Source: CAIMWS01 sp964409245 (lineage in GTDB: Bacteria > Verrucomicrobiota > Verrucomicrobiia > Limisphaerales > UBA1319). Taken from it: a stretch of DNA of 64,000 nt. Numbering within the stretch: the stretch's first letter is position 1; each line of letters starts with the position of its first letter. The notes beneath the pieces are model-generated. The model was not told where the DNA came from. It saw only the letters and a list, made by a program, of their open reading frames with translations, and did no database searches. The position numbers and the translations under genes are program-made. The stretch is from NCBI GenBank assembly GCA_964409245.1, contig CAYPCQ010000026.1, forward strand, positions 1-64,000. The letters are read 5' to 3'. This document shows, piece by piece, positions 44,801 to 56,800 of this stretch.

Positions 44801-47800
44801 CGTATGCTGGCATCACCAACGTTTACGAAGGTGTCCTGCGGATCGCCCATTCCACCGCCTTGGGCATTGCCGCTGACAACTCGGTCAGCCAGGGCACAAT
44901 CGTAAACATCGGCGCCGCTTTGGAAATCGACGGCTCGCTGGCGCCCGTCGGTGTTGTAAACGAATACCTGGCCATCGGCGGTGCGGGCTTCGGCTACGCT
45001 CCGGCTTTTCCATTCAACAGTGCTGACAATTCGCTTTACAGTGGCAACACCGGCGCGCTGCGGAGCGTGGCCGGTTCCAACACTTGGAATGCCAATGTCG
45101 GCTTGGCTGGCCGCGGAACGGGTGGCAGCGCTACCATGGCGGCCAACGCATCCAACGTAACTCTCATCGGCGTTGACGCCGGCAGTTTCCTCGCGATTAA
45201 CGGCGCTCTTGGCAGCAGCGGTGGTGCTTGGGTGTCGCCAGTCAAGGTCGGGTTGGGGATCCTGGAATATGGCGGCACGGCTGCGAATATGCTGATGACC
45301 GGGACCGGCGAATATCAATTTATCTACGAAGGCACGCTTCAGCTTGACAAGCCCGCGGGAGTAAATGCCATCGGCAGCCCCAACGCCATTCAGTGCCCCA
45401 TTGTCGTCGGTGACAACGTTGGCGGCCTGGGTGCTGACGTGCTGAAGTGGCTGAACAACGGCCAGTTGCGTGATGATGGATACAGCCTTACTGTGCGCGG
45501 CAGCGGCCGGGTCGATCTAAACAACTTCAACGAGCGAATCGACTACGGCGTGACGCTGGAGAGCAATTTGGCAAGTTCAGCCTGGATCACCACGGGCTGC
45601 GGCACACTGAACGTCAATGGCAACCTCACACTTAGCGCTTCCCAAGCTTTAGGGAACATCAATCCCGCGACGATCAGTGGCACCTACGCCCTGACCTATG
45701 CCGGCGACACCACTGTGCGCACGCGGATTTTCACCACGAGTGACACCATTGCCAGCGTGGATTTGAGGATCCTAACTAAGATTACCGATGGTGACGGAAC
45801 GCCCACCTTGCAGAACGTCACAACCGCCGGAGCGGGCCGCCTGGAGTTGGATCCAACGGATGCCAGCGACTTCAGCGGGCTATTCACAGTCGGGGCGGGC
45901 CGCACCCGCATAAACAACGCGGGTGCGCTGGGGGTTGGCGGCGTTGGCGCCGGCACCCAGGTGAACAATGGCGCCTCCTTGGAACTGAACGGGGTGACGA
46001 TCACGGACGAACCGCTGACGCTGACCGGCTCGAACAACTCCGGTGGCGGGTCCGGTTTCGTCAACGCCTGGGGCACGCTGGTCGGATTGCCTGGTACAGT
46101 CAATGTCTGGCAGCAAAGCAGCCTGGCGGGCAATCTGGTCACGGTGAGCAATTACCCGGCGTTGGCGGTCGATACCGGCGCTTCGATGAACCTTGCTGGG
46201 GCGATCAGCGGCGCCACCGGCCTGGTCAAGTACTGGCCCGGCACGCTGATCTTCTCCGGCACCCAATCAAACTTGTTCGGTGCCAATAATGTGGTTACCC
46301 GTATCTGGGAAGGGAGGCTCCGTTTGGACAAGACTAATGGTGCATATGCCTTCGCCGGCTCTGGCAATCCTTCTGCTCCCCACTACCTCGAAATCAACGG
46401 CGGCATTGATTATGGCGCCCCCGACGATGCCGTGCTCATTTGGGACAACGACTATCAGATTCAGCCCGGCTCCGCCGTGCTTCGCGGGATCACCGCCAGT
46501 TTGATCGATCTGAACGATCATAACGAAAGCCTTTCGAACGCATCCGTCGCCGCGCTGGAGTTTTGGACTGGCACGGTCCGGCCGCGCCTTCGGACCGGCG
46601 CCGGCACGCTGACCCTCGCCGGGGCCTCGGGTACCAGTGGCTTGAACGTCAACACTTCCGGCCAGGCGTACAATAACACCCTGCTATTCAATCAGAGCGG
46701 GGCCTGGATCGAAGGCCATTTGAACTTGGGCGGTGGCAGCCGCACGTTTAACGTCGCCGCCAACAACCAATCCCAGAACCTGCTCCAGATTGATGCCTTG
46801 GTTTCCAATGGCCAGATCAACAAGATCGGCACGGGGACCCTGGTTTTGACTAACAACGCCAGCAGCTATGGCGGATTCGACGAAGTTCAATCCCTGCCGG
46901 TCGCCGTCGATGGCAACCTGAAGGTCACCTTCCGCGGCGTGACGTCAGGCGAGTTCAACAGCACGGGCGATTCCACGGGCGCCGCGTTGGAAACGTTCCT
47001 CAACGGTTCCGGCCTATTCGGCCCGGCGGCGCCCGCCGGCACCTACCTCTCGGTGACGCGGGCAGGTTTGACCCAACCTTACCGGGTCACCTTCAATGGT
47101 GTTTGGGCCAAACGCGACCTGGGTTTACTGGGTCTTGCGGCTGGCACATCGGCTCCCGCCACGGTTGGGGCCGTCATTGAAACCACCGCGGGTGGGGGCA
47201 CGTTGCTGAGCGCCGGGACGATCGCGGTGGGTGCCGACAATGCTTTGGGGACGGGTGGTTTTGCCGCCCGGTCGGCCGGCTCAAACATCTCGTTGAGTTT
47301 GCGGCCCGAGGCCGATGCGATCATCTTACCCAATTCAGTCGATCTGACGGGCAGCAGTGGGGCCAATGGATATATGGTGCTGAACACGTATTCCCAGCGG
47401 CCTCAGACCAGCCTGCTGGCCTTGTCGCCGATCCCCACCATTCAGTTTGCCAACCTGGTAACGAACAATTACGGGGTCATCGGCACGGCACACTTGATTA
47501 ACTGGGGCTATTCGCCCGGTACTCCGACCATTATTTATAGCGGCTCTACCGCGGATAACACGGCTCTTGACCTGGGAGCATGGACGCTCAATTTTCGCAA
47601 CGAGGCGAATAATGTCACTGCAATAACGGGAAACATCATCGATTCGCCCACGGCCGCCGTTCAAGGTTCGCTCAATAAGCAGGCGAGCACGGCCGTCGAT
47701 GGGTCGGGTCTTTTGATCCTCTCTGGCAGCAACACCTATGAAGGCGCAACCACTATTAATGCGGGTGTCTTGCGGGCCACTGGCAATAATGCGCTTGGAG

Positions 47801-50800
47801 CGAACTCCGCGGAGGTCCAAACCTTCGGGGTCACTTCGACTGGAGGTGGTTCGTTCTCTATTACCTTTAATAACGAAACCACACCTCCGCTGAGCTATTC
47901 TGGCACCGTACCGCCCACTGCCGCGGCGGTGCAGACGGCTCTGAACGGTTTGCCCATGCTGCTCAACTCTGGCGATCCAATCAGCGTCACGTCTTCGAAT
48001 CCTGACGGACCTTTGACTTCCTACACGGTCACCTTCGGCGGAGTCCTGGCCGGTTTGGACCAGCCTCAAATCTCCGTGACCATGACGGCTCCAGTGTCAC
48101 TCAGCACCGCTGCGGCGACCTCGATTAACAGCACCAGCGTCACGGTCAACACGACCGCCGCCTTGGAGATTGCTCCCTCGTCCGGGCTGTCGATTGCCAA
48201 AGGGATTGTGCTCACCAGCGTAGGCTTCAATGGTATTCCCACCGGCGGCCTGCGGTTGACCGATCCCACTCCGGGCATTTCCGAAACCGCGGCGATAACG
48301 GCTGAAATCAACCTCACTGGCAACTCAGTTATCAGCGTGGCCGGCGCTGAGGACACACTGACGTCCTCAGGCTTGGTGACCGGCGGCTTCAGCCTCACGA
48401 AATGGGGCCGGGGCACGCTGGAACTAGCCGGCACTTCCAACAACAACTACACCGGCGGAACGGTCGTCAACCAGGGAACACTGTTGCTCAATAAGCAAGA
48501 CTCGGGCGCCGGGCCATTCCAACAACCGTGGGCCACCGGCATGGGCAGCGTGGCGATCGGCAACGAGGCGTTTGGCGCCGGCGGCGCCGTAGTGCAGTAT
48601 GGTGCCAGTGCGGGTGCGGATCAAATCTGGGCCCTGGCCACGGTGACCGTGACTTCCTCCGGCCAACTCAACCTGGGTGCCAAGTCGGATGCCTTCACCG
48701 GACTGACGCTGGAAACCGGTCGGAGCTTCAGCGCCAGTGTGAACACTGGTACGGCCGGCGGCCTGACGCTTTCGGGCGATGTGATCGTCAACACCTACGG
48801 CATGAGCACCGGTGCGTCGCCGGCGGCCACCATCAGCGGAGTGGGCCTGAAAATGGTCGGCGGCCAAGTCACCAGCAACCCATTCCAGACGACCTACCAT
48901 TATACCCAGCAGTTCATCATCAATCCGACCTGGCTCCCGTCCACCAATCCGACACTGACCGTTTCGGCGCCGATTGGCCAATTAGTGCCAAGCAGTGGTT
49001 ACTTGCCAGGGCTCCGGGAATCCTACGTCGCCGGTTGGGCCAATTGGACAGGCGCTCCAACGACGACGACCGGCCCGCAACTGCTGCCGCGAATGGGCGA
49101 GTATGCGAATATGGCTCAGGCCCTCTTTGCGACGACGACGACCTATGTATACAGCGGCCAATTCTACGACGCGGACGGGATGGTGTCCTTTGGCTCATGG
49201 ATCGATGACGGTTTCTCGGTTGTGATTGACGGCACTTTGACCACCCTCAATGCGGCCAACTCGGTCGGCACCACCGGTGTGCTCATTCTCGGCACGGGAC
49301 CCAACAACGATGGTTGGCATGACATCGAACTACGTTCCAGCAACAATGGCGGCGGTGGTGGTCCCGGCGGCGGCGCGATTGTAGGTATCGGTATTGCGCC
49401 TAATGCGACCGCCATGAACCCCTCGGGCAGTTACCTCTCAGGTTACCGGTTGGCGGCCGACTGCGGGCTGGGGAACCTGTTCCGTTATTCCGCGGCTGCC
49501 AACAGTTCCGTATATACGCTGACCAAGGCTGGTCTTGGCGTGCTCCAGCTTGAGGCCGCCAACACCTATAGTGGTGGCACCGTGGTTAACGCAGGCGCTG
49601 TGGTCTTTGGTAGCCTCGGTCAGGCCAGCCAAATGGCTGCGGGTAATGAGCTGCATTCCCTCACTTTCAGCAGTTCCTCGGTCGGCAGTTTCACGCTCAC
49701 CGCGCTGGACCTGACGACGGCGGCTATCACTTACAGCAACGACTCGGCCACGATGATTGCCAATACCCAAGCCCAACTGGATACCATTTTCGGCGTTGGA
49801 AACACGCTGGTGGCCAACCCCACCCCCAATGTTTACACGATCGAATACAAGGGTGCATTGGCCAGGGTCAACATCCCGCCTTTGGCGTTCAATGCTGCCG
49901 GCCTGACCAGCGGGATATTATCTTTGGCCACCTTGGCCGAGGGTGTTGGCCGCGAGGCTCAGATTTTAGCTCTAGGTGGCGTCACCGGCGGCGCCTTCAC
50001 TCTCGCCTTCGACGGCGTGGCAGCCACGGCGCCCTTGACGTACATGACTGGCTCCGCTCCCACCGCCGCCCAGGTGCAGTCTCACGTCAATTCCATTCCG
50101 GATCTGAATGTTACAGTCATTGGCCCTGACGCCGGACCGTTTACCATTGTCTTTGACCCTGGCGTTAGAGGTCCTGCCATGACTTCGGTTGTCACCGGCG
50201 GCGCCACCGCCACCTTGAAACTCATCTCGACGCCACCAGGTTGCACGGTGGCCGCGGGGACAGCCTTGATCCTGGACAACACAGCGACGAACGTTTCAGA
50301 TCGTTTGCCGAACGCCGCGCCAATCACTTTGGGCGGCATGCTGTGGTTCAAAGGCAATGCGACTACTGCTTCAACCGAAACGCTGGGAGCACTGACGCTA
50401 ACGGCCAGCACCGCATCCACCATCCAGGCGGACTATGGAGGTATTGCCGGCCAATTGCTGACATTCGCCGCCAGCAGCGGTGCGGTGTTGACTCGCAACG
50501 CAGGCGCAACGCTGAACCTGATTTCCAACGGCCGCTTCGCTCTGGGTACGAACGAGGTCCGGTTCGTGGCTACTGGGACGGCCTCGTTGCCAGCGTTGAT
50601 CGGCAATATTCTACCCTTCATCACGGTCACAACGTTTGCGGGCCAGGAAACGGAATCGCTCGACTTGGTTGGCGATTTGGATTCCGCGGTGGGCACCTTG
50701 AGTCTCGGCGCTTTGACCACTTACGATTCCAGCAATGTGAAAGCCACCGGGTCCATAAACCTTGGTGCTGCAATCAACGCCCTGTTGATCAGTGGGGATG

Positions 50801-53800
50801 GTGTCGTCGTTACCGTGCCCGGTGGTGGCACCACGGTTGCCAGTGGACAAATCGTCAATTATGGAGGGGCCGTGAGCGGTAATACGATCTCTGGAGGAAC
50901 GCTGGCCTTTGGCGTTACAGAACCACTGTTCTTCACGCAAGGGGCCAATACCATGCAGAAGTTGAACCTGAACGGTGCCGCCAGCGGGCAGTTTACACTG
51001 ACTTTGGTAATGAATCCGGCTTCGAGCCCAGCGCCGGTTCTCGGAACGATCCAGAGCACTCCTGCCGTGCCGCAAACCACGGGTTTGTTGGACATCGCAA
51101 CGCTGACGGCAGCTGCGTTGCAGCGAGCGTTGGAATCCTTGCCGGCGATCGGCCAGGGGAACGTGCTGGTCAGTGTGGTAACCGGTGGATATACGGTTAC
51201 CTTTATGGGTGCCCTGGCGGGTGGTCAAATACCCTTGTTGCTGTTGAACAACTTCACTGCCAGCCCTGCGCCGGCCGTTTCTGTGGCCGCTGCCGGCGGC
51301 GGCACGCTGGGAGTTTCCAGCAGCATTACCGGATCCAGCCAGATGCGCAAAGAACGCAAGGGCCGGCTCAACTTGGCGGGCGACAACCAGGCCAATGGTG
51401 GCTTCACCGGCGCTCTAATCGTGAACGAAGGCGAGCTTTACGCCTCCCACATCAATGCCCTGGGTACCACCGCTGGCGCCACCACGGTCAGTGCCGGCGC
51501 AGCGTTGGTCTTCAACTTGAGCGGCGGGACCATCGCCGCCGAGCCGTTGACGGTCAGCGGCACGGGCTACTTGAACAATGACACTGGTTCATTGCGTGTC
51601 CTTGGGGGAGGGACCGTGACCTTTGGTGGCACGATCACCGTCACGAACCAAATGAACCTTTGGATCGATCCGGCCACTACGCTCATCCACACCGGCGGCA
51701 TCGTGGACAATAACCTGCCGTTCATCAAGACAGGGGCGGGGACGTTGGAGCTGAATGGCACTGGCAAATTCGGTGGTGGACAAGCCCTGTACGTCAACCT
51801 GGGCACGTTGCGCATGAATTTGTCCGGTGCCAGCAACGCCAACACCCACGTGGTCCTTGGGACGAACGATGGCGGGCTGGCGGCCGCCAGGGTGGTTTAC
51901 GCGAGCACAGCTGGCCCGGATCAGTTTATCGCGGGCAGCAATGTGACCATCAACCGCTCCGGCCAGTTTGACTTCAACGGGATATCGGACACGTTCAGTT
52001 CGATGACCCTGATTGACGGCAGCGTGGTTAACTCTGGCAGCGCGTTTTCGGCTGTCATCAGTGGCTTGACTTTGACCGGCGGATCCATCAATACCGGCAG
52101 CGGCACGCTGATCCTCAGTGGGAATGCCACCTTTAATTACGGCAACCAGGCGGTGATTGCCGGAAACCTAAGCCTGAATAATGCCCAGCGCAACTTGGTG
52201 GTTAACGATGGGGCTTCGCTCTATGACGCGGTGATCAGCGCCAACATCACGGGCGGTGGCACCTCCGGCCGGTTCGAAAAACAAGGCGTGGGTGGGTTGC
52301 TGCTGACGGGTAACAACCTGGGTCTGACTGGATCGAACGAGGCGCAATCATTGCCGGTTCCCACCACCATCACCTCTTTTGCCGTTAACTTCGGCGGGCT
52401 TGCCAGCGCCGCCATCGACAACGGCGCCGATACCGACGCGCAAATTCAAGCCAAACTCGAGGCCCTGCCATCGATAGGTCTCGGTAATATCACGGTTTCG
52501 TCAACTACCAGCGGCGGCAATCGCACCTTCACCTTGACGTTCCGCAACGCCTTGGGCGGCTACGATGTGCCCAACGTGACTGGCACCTTGCTGGCCGGGA
52601 CCGGCAGCTTTGGTGCGGTGGGGTCTACGAACGGCGTGTGGGCTCTGACGGTCAATGCCGGCCTGCTCGGGATCGGCACCGATTCGCCGGCCACCGGCGG
52701 TATTGCCATATATAATACCGCTACCCAGGTGTTTGCCGAAGGCGGAGCACGCACCCTGAAGGCACTCCATATCGATGGCAGCGTGACCCATCGCCTGGGC
52801 AGCCGAGGCGATTTGGGATTGGCGGGCAACAACTATGCACTGTATATCTCCGCGGTCCAACTCTGGAGCAGCACGCCAACCATTTCGGTGGACGATCCTT
52901 TAACCATGGTGCAGTTCGGCGGTCTCGATGCGATCCAGTTAATCTCCTTTGGCTCCGTACCCGCCTCGTTCACGGTTACTTACAACGGCGTCAGCACGGG
53001 CGCCATCACCCCGACCGGCAACGTGGCGGCGGATGCGGCCGCGGTGCAGAGCCAATTGAATGGGCTGTCCACAGTCAACACCGGCGGCGGATCCGTCACT
53101 GTGACGGCAGGATCCGGACTGTACAGCTTCAAGGTTCAGTTCAATGGCGGTCCCTTGGCGAAGACGGACGTTTATTCCTTGGCCGCCACTGGCGGCGGCA
53201 CCGTCTATACCTTGGCCCGCGGCGGCGGGGCGGTGATCGAACAGTCAGCTGCCATGGTTCTTCAAAAATCCGGCTACGGCACGCTGACGCTGGCAGGTAA
53301 CAACACCTACACGGGCGCCACGAATGTCAACCAGGGCATTTTGAAGATCATCAGCAACAACGCCCTCGGCCAGCGCGCTGGCGCTGCGGGTACCGCCGCC
53401 AGTGGGACGGTGGTCGCCAGTGGGGCGGCCTTGCAGATCGGCGCCAGCTTGAGCATAGCTAATGAATACCTCTCGCTGCTCGGCGCTGGTTATGCAGGCG
53501 AACAGCTCGGTTCCGGCTGCAACACCGGCGCGCTGCATGTCCTGCCTGGCACCAGTGTCACCTGGGGTACGGGTGGCACGCCGATGGTGCTGGCCGGGAA
53601 TCTGTCCACCACCTTCATCGGGGTAGATGGCAGTGCGTCGCTCATACTGAACTCCCAGTTGGGGCAAAGCTCAACCGGAACCATCAACAATGCCTTGGTC
53701 AAGGTCGGCACGGGCACTCTCGAGTTCCAGGGTGCACTGCCCAATACCTACTTTGGTTTGACCACCATCAACGAAGGCACGCTGCGGTTGAACAAGCGGG

Positions 53801-56800
53801 CCGGGGCGACCAGTGGCCTGGGTTTTGCCATCGGCGACAACGTGGGCGCCGCTGGCAGCGACGTGCTGGAAATCGCCAATGCCGAGCAGATCTTCGACAA
53901 CCAGCAACTGACAATCCAGAGCACCGGTCTGCTGCGGACTGTGGAGTTTGCGGCCGCTTCGACGTTCCAGGAAGTGCAGCAGATCACCATTTACGGCGCC
54001 GGGGGCACATTCCGCGCTAATGCCTTCGGCTCGCAGACTCCCGATCTTCCCTTCAATATCCCCCCGACCGGAGGTCTGAATGCATTGTCCAGCTTGCAGA
54101 ACGCCTTGAACTCCCTGGCAACCAAGCCTGCTAACCTCACGCTCGTGGTCTCGGGGTCGCTGCAGAACTATACCGTGACCTTTGTTGACGCCAATGCCGC
54201 CAAAGCCAACCAAGCGGCGATCACGCTGTCGGATTTCGTCACGGCCACCGGCAGCGTCGCGACCCTGAACAATGGCGGCACAAACGTGACCGCCGAGGAA
54301 CAGTACCTCAACACGGGGACCGCCAACTGGCAGCTAGCTTTTGGCGGCGCAACGACGGCGGCCACCGCCCAGTCCAGTCCGATGGCGGCCCAGCAGGCCC
54401 TGGAAGCCTTGGCCACCATCGGCGGCGGCGGCGTGGTCGTCACCGGCGCCTCCGGCCAGCAACAGATGCTGGTGACCTTCACGGACGGCGCCATCCAAAG
54501 CTTCCGCGCTCTGAACGTGCCGGACTTGGTGTTTGCCAGCGGCACCAGCACCGGCCAGGTGACCGGCACTCAAGGCAGTTGCGCGAACCTGGAAACGCTG
54601 GGCGTGGGCGCCAACAGCCCGGTTGTGACCATGACTTTAGGACCGTCCGCTGCGTCGGCGATCAGCCTCGCCGCCGGCACGACCTTGGTGCTGGCCAATG
54701 ATCTGACCCTGGGCATCCGGCCGGGCCTGCCTTCCTCCGCCCCCGGCGCGACAGTTTCCGGCAGTGGCAGCCTGGCCTTGCTGCCGCCGTTCGCCACGGC
54801 CAGCGCCACGCGCACCTTCACCGTGTCCGACGGCCCGGCGGCCAGCGACTTGACGATCAGTGCGCCGATCATCGATGGCTCGAGCGCGATCGAAACCCAG
54901 ACGGTCGTCGTCTCCGGTGCGCCGGTAGCCGGCAGCTTCACGTTGAGCGGGGGTCCGCTGACCGGTGCCACGGCGGCCATTCCGTTTGGGGCCTTGACGT
55001 CGTCGATAGCAGGTGTCGCTGCTAGCAGCCTATGGGCGGCTCTCCTCCCGGTCCTCCCGGCCGGGGTCCAGGCTATCGTCAGCCAGTCCTCCGCGAACAC
55101 GTTCCCGATGACCCTGACGATTACTTTCTTTAACCTGGCCTCCAATCCGGCTACGTTGGTGGCCGCTAACAACCTGACGGGCTCAATCGTCACGCCAGCC
55201 ACGAGCGCAGACTATTCCGCGGTGCTGCCACCCATTGGCGGGCTCGCCAAGTCGAACGCCACCGGATCCACAGCCAGTCGGTTGGTGCTCAGCGGCGCCA
55301 GCACTTACACTGGCGCGACGACTGTGAATACCGGATTTCTCCTGGCCATGGGCAGTGCGGCCTTGGGGGCGGCCATCGGGACGCAAGCCGGCGGCACTAT
55401 TGTCAACCAGGGCGGCGTGCTGGAGTTGAATGGCGTCACGCTGGCTGGCGAAAACCTCCAGCTGAACACCAGTGGGTCAGGGACCGGCCTGTATGACGTG
55501 CCCGGTGCGCTCTCCATCAACACTGCGAACGCCACGGTGCTTTTCGGCACGGGCCAGTTGCGCGCGGTGGACCACAGCGTGAACACCTGGGGGGGCAACG
55601 TTGAACTGCGGAGCACTGACAACAACGCCCGGTGGTTTTCGATCGGAACAGATGCCGGCAGCAGTTTGGTCATCGATGGTGTGATTTACGGCGTCCGTGG
55701 CGACAATAACCAACTGCGGTCCGATCAATGGCTGACGAAGGTGGGTGAAGGGACTCTCGAATTCCGCGGTGCCAGCACGGTAACTTTTTCGCTTGGGGGT
55801 TCGCTTACCACCGCGACGGTGTATACCGGAGGCACCGCCGTCAATGCCGGCACCCTGATCTTGAACAAGCCGGGCAACGCTGTCGCCGGAGACTTGTGGA
55901 TCGGTGACAGCCGTGGTGGAGACAATGCCGATGTCGTGCAATACGGCTTTATGTCCGGTTCAAACGAGGTCGCCGATACGAACAACGTCCGCGTCCTCTC
56001 GAGTGGCAAATATGACCTCTCCTCAGCCCGTAACTACAGCAGCGAAACGCAGTTGCTGACCTTCCCCTTGGGCACCGCCGACAACACGAACTTCACGCTG
56101 TCGCTGTTCGGGCTGACCACGCCGAATATCGCCTACCGGACGACGGGGGCGGCCACGGTCGCCAATCTCGTCGCCGGCTTGAATCTGATTTTCCCGCACG
56201 CCGCCTTCGCCGCCGCGAACATCGTGGCGCTGGACCCCTTGAACTACGCGATCACATTCCCCGGTTCGCTGGCCAACGCCAATTTACCGGTCCTCGCTTC
56301 GGCCGGCATCCCCGGCACAACTGTAACCACGATCCGAGACGGTGTGGGGAACACCATCCAGACGCTGACCTTGAGCAATTCCGGCGGCACGTTTGCGCTG
56401 GAATTCAACGGTATCGGATGGCCGGATTCTTCCAGCAGCGAAGTGCAGGTCCTGACCTTGGCTCCAGGAATCGCCACGACCTTCACGCTGTCCATGGCGG
56501 CCGGATCCGGCACCATTACAACGGCCGCGATTACGTACAGCACCACGGCGGCAACCTTGGCGGCTAACATTCAAAACGCCTTGACCACCATCTTTGGTTC
56601 GGCGCTGTTCACGGTCACTCCCGCCACCACCAACGACAATTTGAACTTTGTCATAACGGCAGCTGGCGGGTTCGCCAATGCGAATCTGCCTCAGTTCACC
56701 GTGGCTGGCAACGCTGGCGCAGTCGTGCAGACGGTTCGCAACGGCACGGTTAATGAGGTGCAATCGTTGGTCCTGAACGGGGCGGCTGCATCGACCGCCC

